A stretch of 64,000 nucleotides of DNA, taken from the NCBI RefSeq assembly GCF_036227105.1, contig NZ_CP109434.1:8776501-8840500 (forward strand). Direction: 5' to 3'. The position numbers were made by a program, and so were the translations under genes. This stretch comes from Amycolatopsis sp. NBC_01488. Lineage in GTDB: Bacteria > Actinomycetota > Actinomycetes > Mycobacteriales > Pseudonocardiaceae. This document shows positions 1-7,269 of this stretch, piece after piece. Under the pieces are notes generated by a model that worked only from the letters and a program-made list of their open reading frames with translations, searched no databases and was not told the origin of the DNA. Each line of letters starts with the position of its first letter. Position 1 is the first letter of the stretch.

Positions 1-577
1 CGTCTGCTTCGGCACCGGGCTCGGCTTCGGCTGGGTCGGTGCGACGTTCGACACCCCCGGCCTGGTCCGCTCCTGGATCTCCCCCACCGCCGAGCTCGCC
101 AACCTCTCCGGCGTCCTCGGCATCGCGCTCGGGCTCGGCAACCACACCAACGGGCTGGTGCCCATCCTCGGCGCGCTCGGCTACCTGATCGCCGTCGCCA
201 TCACGTTCAAGTTCCTGTGGGACAGTTTCAAGTGGCGCTACCGGCCGATCATCGGCCTCGGCGTCTCGCTCGGCGCGGTGATGATCCTGCAGATCAACCT
301 GCAGCCCTGGTACGTGCTGTGGGCGGTGATCCCGCTGGCCGCCGCGGCCGGGACGTCCCGGTTCCGGGTGGCCGCGACAGTGCTGTCCGCCGCCCTGCCG
401 TTCCTGCTGCCGCCGACCGGCAGCACCTTCGACGGCCGCCCGTACGTGCTGCCGTTCGCCTACGGCGCGGCTGTCGTCGTCTGCGGCGGCGGGATGCTGA
501 TCGTGCGGCGGCTGGCGCCCGTGCTTCTGTCCAGGCCGTCCCCGCGGCTGCCCGCGCATGCCGAGCCCGTATCGTGA
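1..577 (+). CDS. mptB: C-terminal part of MptB-like polyprenol-phosphomannose alpha-1,6-mannosyltransferase
   Basis: Open from the window edge (reading from base 2), so the N-terminus lies outside. What remains is very hydrophobic, with several membrane segments and a QPWY-x-LW motif near the C-terminus as in MptB/MptA-type GT-C mannosyltransferases, which extend lipomannan/lipoarabinomannan cores in the membrane. The gene order mptB, ABC ATPase, ABC permease, ctaA matches the mycobacterial locus as I recall it, which supports the MptB call. The stop lies 6 nt before the ABC ATPase start, so the two may be co-transcribed. Family assignment is likely; the exact acceptor is inferred only. Confidence 0.75.
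   Translation, partial: VCFGTGLGFGWVGATFDTPGLVRSWISPTAELANLSGVLGIALGLGNHTNGLVPILGALGYLIAVAITFKFLWDSFKWRYRPIIGLGVSLGAVMILQINLQPWYVLWAVIPLAAAAGTSRFRVAATVLSAALPFLLPPTGSTFDGRPYVLPFAYGAAVVVCGGGMLIVRRLAPVLLSRPSPRLPAHAEPVS
570..575 (+). promoter_or_regulatory. Candidate -10 box for the ABC transporter
   Basis: TATCGT lies 8 nt before the GTG of the ABC ATPase, and no Shine-Dalgarno is visible. This would allow a near-leaderless transcript in addition to read-through from mptB. No clear -35. Confidence 0.35.
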
Positions 578-583
578 CCCGAT

Positions 584-1510
584 GTGAGTGCCCCCGCCGT
601 CGAGATCACCGGGCTGGTGAAAAGCTACGGCTCCACCCGCGCGGTCGACGGTCTCGACCTGCGGATGGAGCGCGGCAGCCTGCTCGCCCTGCTCGGTCCG
701 AACGGGGCCGGCAAGACCACCACCGTCGAGGTCTGCGAAGGCTTCCTCAAGCCTGACGCCGGCGAGGTGCGCGTGCTCGGCCTCGACCCGGTGCGCGAGT
801 CGGCCGCGCTGCGCCCCCGCGTCGGGATCATGCCGCAGGGCGGCGGCGCCTACCCCGGCGTCCGCGCCGACGAGATGCTGCGGCTGGTGGCCTCCTGCGC
901 GGCGTCCCCGCTGGACCCGGCCTGGCTGCTGGACGTCCTCGGGCTGGCGTCGGTGCGGCAGACGCCGTTCAAGCGCCTCTCCGGCGGCCAGCAGCAGCGA
1001 CTGTCGCTGGCCTGCGCCCTGGTCGGGCGCCCGGAGCTGGTCTTCCTCGACGAGCCGACCGCGGGCATGGACCCGCAGGCCCGGCACCTGGTCTGGGACC
1101 TCCTGGGCGCGCTGCGGCGCGACGGCGTCTCGGTGCTGCTGACCACGCACCTGATGGAGGAGGCCGAAGCGCTGGCCGACACGGTGGTGATCGTGGACCA
1201 CGGCAAGGTCGTCGTCTCCGGCGCGCCCCAGTCGTTGACGATCGACGAGACCGGCAACGCGGGCCTGCGGTTCAAGGCCCGCACGCGGCTGGACACGGCC
1301 CTGCTGACGGCGGCGCTGCCGGAGGGCTACGCCGTGCGCGAGTCGGCGCCGGGCACGTACGTCGTGGTGGGGTCGGTCGACCCGCAGGTGGTCTCCACGG
1401 TCACGGCCTGGTGCGCCCAGCAGGGCGTGCTGCCGGAGGAGCTGCAGGTCGGCAAGCGGACGCTGGAAGAGGTCTTCCTCGAGCTGACCGGACGGGAGCT
1501 GCGGGCATGA
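584..1510 (+). CDS. ABC-2 type exporter, ATP-binding subunit
   Basis: 308-residue ABC ATPase of the drug/antibiotic exporter (DrrA-like) class. Visible motifs: Walker A GPNGAGKT (38-45), signature LSGGQ (132-136), Walker B and catalytic glutamate VFLDEP (152-157), and a switch histidine in TTHLMEEAE. The C-terminal about 90 residues form the extension typical of these ATPases. Start is GTG. Its stop overlaps the permease start (ATGA), so the two are translationally coupled and form one exporter. The position between mptB and ctaA matches mycobacterial Rv1458c. The substrate cannot be read from sequence; an envelope lipid or glycolipid is only a contextual guess. Confidence 0.93.
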   Translation: MSAPAVEITGLVKSYGSTRAVDGLDLRMERGSLLALLGPNGAGKTTTVEVCEGFLKPDAGEVRVLGLDPVRESAALRPRVGIMPQGGGAYPGVRADEMLRLVASCAASPLDPAWLLDVLGLASVRQTPFKRLSGGQQQRLSLACALVGRPELVFLDEPTAGMDPQARHLVWDLLGALRRDGVSVLLTTHLMEEAEALADTVVIVDHGKVVVSGAPQSLTIDETGNAGLRFKARTRLDTALLTAALPEGYAVRESAPGTYVVVGSVDPQVVSTVTAWCAQQGVLPEELQVGKRTLEEVFLELTGRELRA

Positions 1511-2292
1511 CTTCGTTCCCCGCCGGGACGTTCACCCCGGCGCCCGGCCGCGGATCGCTGGGCCGCATGCTGCGGACGCACGCGCGAGTCGAGGCGAGCC
1601 TGACCCTGCGCCACGGCGAGCAGGTGCTCCTGACGCTGCTCATCCCCTTGGCCCTGCTGATCGGCTTGTCGCTGCTGGACATCCTCCCCGCGGCCCAGCT
1701 CGGCTCGACGTCCAAAGTGGACTGGATCACGCCCCGCATCCTGGCGCTGGCGGTGATGTCCTCGGCGTTCACCGGCCAGGCGATCGCGCTGGGTTTCGAC
1801 CGGCGTTACGGCGTGCTGAAGCGGTTGTCGGCAACGGCGTTGCCGCGCTGGCTGCTGGTGGCGGGCCGCCTCGCGGCGGCCCTGGTGGTCGTGCTCCTGC
1901 AGTCGGTGATCATCGGCGTCGTGGCGGCGTTCCTCGGCTGGTCACCTTCGCTGTCCGGCCTGGCTTCGGCGGTGGTGCTGCTGATGTTGGGCACGTTGGC
2001 GTTCGGGGCTCTCGGGGTCCTCTTGGGTGGCGCCTTGCGCGCCGAAGCCGTGCTGGCGCTGGCGAACATCGTCTGGTTCGTGTTGTTGCTGGCGGGCGGG
2101 ATCCTGCTGGCGCCGTCGGCGTTGCCGTCGGGGTTGGCTCACGTGGTGGAACTACTGCCGTCGGGGGCACTGGCCGAGGGAATGCGCACGGCCCTGGTCG
2201 ACGGCGCGTTCGCTCCCGGGCCGCTCGTGGTCTTGGCCGTCTGGGCGGTCGCCGCGGGCGCGCTGGCTTCGCGCACGACGAAGCTCACCTGA
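1507..2292 (+). CDS. ABC-2 type exporter, permease subunit
   Basis: 261-residue integral membrane protein with about six hydrophobic segments, the usual size for ABC-2 permeases (Rv1457c-like position). The ATG overlaps the ATPase stop by 4 nt and was chosen for that reason over the longer upstream frame. It should form the membrane channel with the preceding ATPase. After it comes a 180-nt non-coding gap holding a paired palindromic repeat, then ctaA. Confidence 0.88.
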   Translation: MTSFPAGTFTPAPGRGSLGRMLRTHARVEASLTLRHGEQVLLTLLIPLALLIGLSLLDILPAAQLGSTSKVDWITPRILALAVMSSAFTGQAIALGFDRRYGVLKRLSATALPRWLLVAGRLAAALVVVLLQSVIIGVVAAFLGWSPSLSGLASAVVLLMLGTLAFGALGVLLGGALRAEAVLALANIVWFVLLLAGGILLAPSALPSGLAHVVELLPSGALAEGMRTALVDGAFAPGPLVVLAVWAVAAGALASRTTKLT

Positions 2293-2313
2293 CCGGCGGC
2301 CGATCGAACGACA

Positions 2314-2358
2314 TGAATGACTCATTCAGGTCGTCAGGCGCCAGGAATGAGTCATTCA
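2314..2358. repeat. Paired pseudo-palindromic repeat TGAATGA-S-TCATTCA
   Basis: Two 15-nt elements (2314-2328 and 2344-2358) are each near-palindromic (TGAATGA, one base, TCATTCA). The second is the inverted complement of the first, giving a 14-bp stem (TGAATGACTCATTC) around a 16-nt spacer. It sits between the ABC permease and the ctaA promoter. It could be a terminator-like hairpin, a protein-binding site, or a dispersed intergenic repeat; I believe similar elements are common in Amycolatopsis but cannot verify this. Confidence 0.75.
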
Positions 2359-2458
2359 CTACGTTCGGGGTCCCGGTGCGTGCGTGACCTAGGTCCCTTG
2401 CGCCGCGTCGCCCGTGCTGGGCGCCGGGACCTGCCGAAAGCCTGTTTTCCGCGCGCTC

Positions 2459-2464
2459 TACCAT
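2459..2464 (+). promoter_or_regulatory. ctaA -10 box, leaderless type
   Basis: TACCAT ends 7 nt before the ctaA GTG, placing the predicted transcription start on the start codon. There is no Shine-Dalgarno upstream of ctaA, consistent with a leaderless mRNA. Confidence 0.5.
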
Positions 2465-2471
2465 CGGATGC

Positions 2472-3437
2472 GTGCCGTTCACCAGCCTCGTCGCCCGCCT
2501 GCCGTATCCGTCCGCTGCCGTGCAGCGGGCCGTCGGGATCGCCGCGGTCCTGGCGCAGGCGCTGATCGGCGTCACCGGGTCCATCGTGCGTGTCACCGGG
2601 TCCGGGCTCGGCTGCCCGACCTGGCCGCAGTGCGTGGCCGGCAGCCTGGTGCCGGTGAACCACCCCGGCATCCACGCGCTCAACCAGTGGATCGAGTTCG
2701 GCAACCGGCTGCTGACCGTCGTCGTCATCGTCGTCGCCGCGATCGCGGTCCTGACGGCGTGGCGGGTGCAGGTCGACCACCCGAGCCGCACCCGTCTGGT
2801 CAAGCTGGCCTGGACGATGCCCGGCGGCGTCGTGCTGCAGGCCGTCGTCGGCGGGATGACCGTGCTCGCCAAGCTGGAGTGGTGGACCGTGGCGATCCAC
2901 TTCCTCGCCACCACGCCCCTGGTCTGGCTCGCGGTCTTGCTCCTGCGCGCGTTCCGCGAAGGCGACGAGCCCGCGCGGCCGCTGGTCCCGCAGCGCCGGG
3001 TTCTGGTCGCCTTGGCGGTCGTGCTGTGGCTGGTGCTCGCGGCGGGCACGACGGTCACCGGCGCCGGCCCGCACAGCGGCGACATCAACACCCACCGCCT
3101 GGCCGTCCCGGTCGAGACGCTCGCCCAGGTCCACGGCGGACTGCTCGTGCTGTACCTGCTGCTGCTCGCGGTGTTCGGCCTGCAGTTGCTGCGGGCGGGC
3201 GCGCCGAAGGGCCTCTGGCAGCGCTACACCGTCGTCTGGGTGGTCGCGGTGGCGCAGGGCGGCCTCGGCTCGCTGCAGTACACGCTGGGCGTGCCGGAGG
3301 CGATGGTGTCGTTCCACGTCCTCGGCGCGATGGCGGTGATCATTGCGACGGCGTCGCTGTGGACGGGCAGCCGCGACCGCGGCCCCGCCATCTCGCTGAC
3401 GGCGGCGCCGAAGGAACCGGAACTCGCCACCGCCTGA
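2472..3437 (+). CDS. ctaA: Heme A synthase (CtaA/COX15 family)
   Basis: 321-residue membrane protein that oxidises the heme O C8 methyl group to make heme A for aa3-type cytochrome oxidase. It has about eight membrane segments in two homologous halves. The family hallmark R-x-TGSGLGCPTWPQC occurs early, with a Cys pair at 48 and 54, followed by histidines at 64 and 68; later His residues lie in HFLA, HGGLL and SFHVLG. GTG start chosen from the leaderless-type -10 box and a correct N-terminus. It lies in the same conserved block as ctaB (10175-11155), which provides its substrate. Confidence 0.93.
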   Translation: MPFTSLVARLPYPSAAVQRAVGIAAVLAQALIGVTGSIVRVTGSGLGCPTWPQCVAGSLVPVNHPGIHALNQWIEFGNRLLTVVVIVVAAIAVLTAWRVQVDHPSRTRLVKLAWTMPGGVVLQAVVGGMTVLAKLEWWTVAIHFLATTPLVWLAVLLLRAFREGDEPARPLVPQRRVLVALAVVLWLVLAAGTTVTGAGPHSGDINTHRLAVPVETLAQVHGGLLVLYLLLLAVFGLQLLRAGAPKGLWQRYTVVWVVAVAQGGLGSLQYTLGVPEAMVSFHVLGAMAVIIATASLWTGSRDRGPAISLTAAPKEPELATA

Positions 3438-3473
3438 GCAACCGGCGGTCACGCCGCCGTAACTCGGACCACC

Positions 3474-3479
3474 TACGGT
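3474..3479 (+). promoter_or_regulatory. Desaturase -10 box, leaderless type
   Basis: TACGGT ends 7 nt before the ATG at 3487 in the short ctaA-desaturase gap; no Shine-Dalgarno is present. Predicts an independent leaderless transcript. Confidence 0.5.
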
Positions 3480-3486
3480 TCGGCGC

Positions 3487-4404
3487 ATGACGACGCGCTC
3501 CGCGCCCAAGCCGCTCATCTCCCACCGCCGGGGCACCGGCGAGATGCTCGTGCTGAAGACGTTCCTGCTGGTGCCGTTCGCGGCGCTCCTCGTGGCGGTC
3601 CCGCTGGTGTGGGGCTGGGGCATGACCTGGATCGACCTGGCGCTGGCGGCGGCGTTCTACGTGTTCGCGACGCTCGGCGTGACAGTCGGTTACCACCGCT
3701 ACTTCACGCACGGCGCGTTCAAGGCCTCCCGGCCGCTGCGGATCGCGCTGGCGGTGGCGGGCAGCATGGCGGTCCAGGGCTCGGTGATCTTCTGGGTGGC
3801 GAGCCACCGGCGGCACCACGCGTTCGCCGACCGCGAAGGCGACCCGCATTCGCCGTGGCTGTTCGGCACGTCCCCGTCGGCGCTGCTGCGCGGGTTCTGG
3901 CACGCGCACATGGGCTGGATGTTCTCCCGCGAGGTGACGAACGCGGACCGCTTCGCCCCGGACCTGGTGGCGGACGGCGACCTGCGGGTGGTCAACCGGT
4001 TCTTCTGGCTGTGGATCACGTTGAGCCTGGCTCTGCCGGCGGCGCTGGGCGGGTTGCTCTCGTGGTCGTGGTGGGGCGTGGTGACGGCCTTCTTCTGGGC
4101 CGGGCTGGTGCGCATCGCGTTCCTGCACCACGTGTCGTGGTCGGTGAACTCGATTTGCCACCTGATCGGCGAGCGGCCGTTCGCCAGCCGTGACAAGGCG
4201 GCGAACTTCTGGCCGCTGGCGCTGCTGTCGATGGGCGAGTCCTGGCACAACTCGCACCACGCGGACCCGACCTGCGCGCGGCATGGGGTGCTGCGGGGTC
4301 AGGTGGATGTTTCGGCGCGGGTGATCCGGACTTTCGAGCAGCTCGGGTGGGCGACCGATGTGCGGTGGCCGAGGGCCGACCGGCTGGCAGCGAAGCGGAC
4401 CTGA
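3487..4404 (+). CDS. Membrane acyl-CoA/acyl-lipid desaturase (delta-9 type)
   Basis: 305-residue di-iron membrane desaturase. The three histidine boxes are intact: HRYFTH (70-75), HRRHH (107-111) and HNSHH (254-258), interleaved with paired membrane segments as in stearoyl-CoA desaturases (Ole1/DesA3-like). It should introduce a double bond into saturated acyl chains and so tune membrane fluidity. It has its own promoter and is convergent with the ATP-grasp gene only 28 nt away. Exact regiospecificity cannot be told from sequence. Confidence 0.88.
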   Translation: MTTRSAPKPLISHRRGTGEMLVLKTFLLVPFAALLVAVPLVWGWGMTWIDLALAAAFYVFATLGVTVGYHRYFTHGAFKASRPLRIALAVAGSMAVQGSVIFWVASHRRHHAFADREGDPHSPWLFGTSPSALLRGFWHAHMGWMFSREVTNADRFAPDLVADGDLRVVNRFFWLWITLSLALPAALGGLLSWSWWGVVTAFFWAGLVRIAFLHHVSWSVNSICHLIGERPFASRDKAANFWPLALLSMGESWHNSHHADPTCARHGVLRGQVDVSARVIRTFEQLGWATDVRWPRADRLAAKRT

Positions 4405-4432
4405 GGCGAGCCCGTGGCAACATGACGGGTGA

Positions 4433-5293
4433 CTACGCCAGCTGCTGCCGCACCGCCGAGGCGAACCTCGTCGCCGCCTCCGGGTCCGTCTGGCGGAAGC
4501 CCAAGGACGGCTCCGTCAGCTCCAGCTCCAGCAGCAACGGCTTCCCGTCCGCCCCGCGCACCAGGTCCACCCGCGCGTACAGCAGCTCGGCGCGCAGGAT
4601 GCCCAGCAGGGCCGACGCCGCGTCGAGGACGTCCTCCGCCAATGCCACCGCGTCCGCGGGCGGTGCGGCCGGAGCCAGCTTCTCCGACAGGTACAGCCCT
4701 GAGGCGTCCATTGTGGAGCCCAGCATTGCGCTCTTGGAAAAGGCGTGTGAGTAGATTCCGCCCAGGTACACCAGAGCCAGCTCACCCGAGGTGTCCACAC
4801 TGGACTGATAAGGCTGGATCAGCGCGGTGTGGCCCTCGGCGTGCAAAGCAGCCAGATGAGCAGAAGCATCGGCACCGGCCGCGAACCGGGCCGCGCCTCG
4901 GGAACCCGCGCCCACCGACGGCTTCACCACGAAGTCGGACGAGGGAACGCGAGCCGGGTCGCCCGGTGCGACGAGCGTGGTGGGCACCACCGCGAGACCC
5001 GCGTCGAGCAGCTCCACCAGGTACGACTTGTCCGTGTTCCAGCGGACCACGGCCGCCGGATTGCACAGAGACGGAACCGACTCGCACCAGGAGAGGAACG
5101 ACTCTCGCCGCGCGGGATAGTCCCAGGTCGCGCGCAGGATCACGACGTCGGCGGCAGCGAAGTCCGCGTCCGAGTCCCACGCCGCCCACGACACCGAGAA
5201 ACCCAGCGACTCCAGGGCGGGCACCACGGCGTCGTCGTCGCCGTCGCCCGAGGGGAGTTCCGCACAGCCGACCAGGATCGCCGTGCCGGTCAC
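4433..5293 (-). CDS. ATP-grasp family ligase, substrate unknown
   Basis: 286-residue protein with an ATP-grasp fold. A nucleotide-binding stretch (FVVKPSVGAGSRG, about residues 121-133) and a C-terminal metal-binding LLLELELTEPSLGF are visible, and the N-terminal half has the RATWDY motif common in RimK/glutathione-synthetase-like actinobacterial proteins. Such enzymes join a carboxylate to an amine via an acyl phosphate; the substrate is unknown. GTG start overlaps the stop of the upstream 96-residue gene by 4 nt, so the pair is coupled. Confidence 0.8.
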   Translation of the reverse strand: MTGTAILVGCAELPSGDGDDDAVVPALESLGFSVSWAAWDSDADFAAADVVILRATWDYPARRESFLSWCESVPSLCNPAAVVRWNTDKSYLVELLDAGLAVVPTTLVAPGDPARVPSSDFVVKPSVGAGSRGAARFAAGADASAHLAALHAEGHTALIQPYQSSVDTSGELALVYLGGIYSHAFSKSAMLGSTMDASGLYLSEKLAPAAPPADAVALAEDVLDAASALLGILRAELLYARVDLVRGADGKPLLLELELTEPSLGFRQTDPEAATRFASAVRQQLA

Positions 5294-5580
5294 CGGCCGG
5301 CCATCTTGCGGCGGTGCTCCGGGCCGATCTTCGCGGCCTTCACCGTCTCCGCGTCCCAGGACGCGGCGACCAGGTCCTCGACCGCCTCGACCAGCGCCTC
5401 GCCGGTCGCCACCGACGGGACCACGACGTCACCCAGCGCGCCGTCCGCGCCCACGAGCACGACGCGTGCGCCCGCCCGGCCGATGTTCTCCACCACCGCG
5501 CGGGACGGCTTGCCGTGCGCCTTCACGAACTTGCGCGCCGCGCCCAGCTGCGCACTGGTCGGCGAAACAGTCTCTTCCAC
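5290..5580 (-). CDS. Conserved hypothetical protein, 96 aa
   Basis: Small soluble protein beginning VEETVSPTSAQ, with no recognised motif. The middle, around VVLVGADGALGDVVVP, looks like alternating strand and helix. The GTG start at 5580 was chosen over a TTG at 5601 because TATCGT sits exactly 7 nt upstream, as for many genes here. It is the first gene of a two-gene operon with the ATP-grasp enzyme, so it may be a partner or substrate of that enzyme, but nothing in the sequence shows this. Confidence 0.65.
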   Translation of the reverse strand: MEETVSPTSAQLGAARKFVKAHGKPSRAVVENIGRAGARVVLVGADGALGDVVVPSVATGEALVEAVEDLVAASWDAETVKAAKIGPEHRRKMAGR

Positions 5581-5587
5581 GTCCCGA

Positions 5588-5593
5588 ACGATA
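5588..5593 (-). promoter_or_regulatory. -10 box of the ATP-grasp operon, leaderless type
   Basis: TATCGT on the minus strand, 7 nt before the GTG at 5580, in the 92-nt divergent region shared with qor. It supports the shorter start of the 96-residue protein. Confidence 0.5.
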
Positions 5594-5672
5594 ACCAACA
5601 ACCGGCCGGGACGCGGAACAGCGTGGCGTCGGCCATAGTTGTGCCTGGGAGAACCCGACCCCAGGAGGACGC

Positions 5673-6641
5673 ATGCCCACCGCAGTGCAGGTGACGAAGA
5701 CCGGCGGCCCGGAAGTGCTCGAAGCGGCCGAAGTGGACGTCCGCGCCCCGGAGGCCGGCGAACTGCTGGTCGACGTCGCCGCGGCCGGCGTCAACTACAT
5801 CGACACCTACCAGCGCCAGGGCATCTACCCGATCGACCTGCCGTTCGTGCTCGGCCTCGAGGGCGCCGGCACGGTGGTCGAGGCCGGCGCCGACACCGGC
5901 TTCACGACCGGCGACCGCGTCGCCTGGCAGGGGTCCCTCGGCAGCTACGCGGCGCGCAAGGTCCTCCCCGCGTCCATGGCCGTGAAGGTCCCCGAAGGCG
6001 TCTCGCTGGAGGCGGCCGCCGCGACCATGTTGCAGGGCATGACGGCGCACTACCTGGTCGCCTCGACGTTCGAGGTCAAGCCCGGCCACGACGTGCTGGT
6101 GCACGCGGCCGCGGGCGGCGTCGGCCTGCTGCTGGTGCAGCTGGCGAAGGCGCGCGGCGCCCGCGTGATCGGCACGGTGTCGACCGAGGAGAAGGAGAAG
6201 CTCGCCCGCGAGGCCGGCGCCGACGAGGTCATCCGCTACGACCGCGACGACTTCGCCCAGCGCACCCGCGAGCTGACCGGCGGCGACGGCGTCGACGTCG
6301 TGTACGACGGCGTCGGCAAGGACACCGTCGACGGCAGCCTGGCCAGCCTCAAGATCCGCGGCCTGCTGGCGCTGTTCGGCGCGGCCAGCGGCCCGGTCCC
6401 GCCGATCGACCCGCAGCGCCTCAACTCCGGCGGCTCGCTGTACCTCACGCGCCCGACGTCGGCGCACTACACGCGCACCCGTGAGGAGATCGACTGGCGG
6501 TCGAAGGAGCTGTTCGACGCGGTCCTCGCGGGCGACCTCACCGTCCGCATCGGCGGCAGGTACCCGCTGGCCGACGCCCGCAAGGCCCACGAGGACCTGC
6601 AGGGCCGCCGGACGACCGGCAAGCTGCTGCTCATCCCCTGA
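5673..6641 (+). CDS. qor: NADPH:quinone oxidoreductase, MDR (zeta-crystallin) family
   Basis: 322-residue zinc-free medium-chain dehydrogenase/reductase. A GroES-like N-terminal half is followed by a Rossmann domain with AAAGGVGLLLVQLA (about 149-162), as in QOR enzymes that reduce quinones with NADPH; no structural or catalytic zinc cysteine cluster is present. A strong Shine-Dalgarno AGGAGG (5663-5668) precedes the ATG. Same neighbourhood as Rv1454c beside ctaB/ctaA. It ends at a long bidirectional hairpin facing the FKBP gene. Confidence 0.9.
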   Translation: MPTAVQVTKTGGPEVLEAAEVDVRAPEAGELLVDVAAAGVNYIDTYQRQGIYPIDLPFVLGLEGAGTVVEAGADTGFTTGDRVAWQGSLGSYAARKVLPASMAVKVPEGVSLEAAAATMLQGMTAHYLVASTFEVKPGHDVLVHAAAGGVGLLLVQLAKARGARVIGTVSTEEKEKLAREAGADEVIRYDRDDFAQRTRELTGGDGVDVVYDGVGKDTVDGSLASLKIRGLLALFGAASGPVPPIDPQRLNSGGSLYLTRPTSAHYTRTREEIDWRSKELFDAVLAGDLTVRIGGRYPLADARKAHEDLQGRRTTGKLLLIP

Positions 6642-6650
6642 CGCCGGCCG

Positions 6651-6685
6651 CCACCTTCCCGGGAAAGCCACTCCCGGGAAAGTGG
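6651..6685. terminator. Bidirectional terminator hairpin between qor and the FKBP gene
   Basis: 14-nt arms 6651-6664 and 6672-6685 pair with one mismatch around a 7-nt loop; each arm contains CCCGGGA. It lies between two convergent genes with no T-tract beyond short runs, so it probably terminates both directions. Confidence 0.75.
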
Positions 6686-6689
6686 GGGT

Positions 6690-7256
6690 TCAGCCCTTGT
6701 CGGTCGGAACGGAGACCGCGTCCGTCACGAAGACCAGCGTCTCGTTGGGCTTGATGCCCTGGCCGCCCTGGCCGTACGCGAGGTCCGGCGGGATGATCAG
6801 CAGGCGGCGGCCGCCCTGCTTGATGCCCACCAGGCCCTGGTCCCAGCCCGGGATGACCTCGCCCGCGCCGAGGTTCAGGTCGAACGTCTGGCCGCGGTCG
6901 AACGAGCTGTCGAGCTTCTGCTTGTCCGACCACGTCACCAGCAGGTAGTTCATCTTCAGCTTCTGGCCGGCCTTGGCGCCGTTGCCGGTGCCCTCGGACA
7001 GGTCCTTCGTGATCAGCTTCTTCGGCGGGTCGCAGTCGTCGGGAATGGTGATCGTCGGCACCTCGCCGAACTTCCCGGTCGTCTTGACGTCGTCCGCGGT
7101 GCATTCGCGGCCCTTGCTCTGGTTCGCCTGGGCGGCGCTCGACGACGGGACGGGCGGCCCCGCCGGGGCGGCCGTCTGGGTCTTGGTGTCCTGGCCGCAC
7201 GCGGCCAGCGACAGCGCCGCCGCGGCGACGACCACGAACTTCCCGATCTTCTGCAT
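6690..7256 (-). CDS. FKBP-type peptidyl-prolyl isomerase, lipoprotein
   Basis: 188-residue lipoprotein. A short signal with lipobox LAAC (Cys20) is followed by a low-complexity linker and one FKBP domain from about residue 85. The domain carries GQTFDLNLGAGEVIPGWDQG and the later RRLLIIPPDLAYG, typical of active FKBPs. It should catalyse proline isomerisation of exported proteins on the outer face of the membrane. ATG at 7256 chosen because it gives the signal peptide and fits a leaderless -10. The gene lies 10 nt downstream of the HelD-like gene and may be expressed from both promoters. Confidence 0.9.
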   Translation of the reverse strand: MQKIGKFVVVAAAALSLAACGQDTKTQTAAPAGPPVPSSSAAQANQSKGRECTADDVKTTGKFGEVPTITIPDDCDPPKKLITKDLSEGTGNGAKAGQKLKMNYLLVTWSDKQKLDSSFDRGQTFDLNLGAGEVIPGWDQGLVGIKQGGRRLLIIPPDLAYGQGGQGIKPNETLVFVTDAVSVPTDKG

Positions 7257-7263
7257 GCCCGGC

Positions 7264-7269
7264 ACCCTA
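7264..7269 (-). promoter_or_regulatory. -10 box of the FKBP gene, leaderless type
   Basis: TAGGGT on the minus strand, overlapping the stop codon of the HelD-like gene, 7 nt before the FKBP ATG. Confidence 0.45.
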
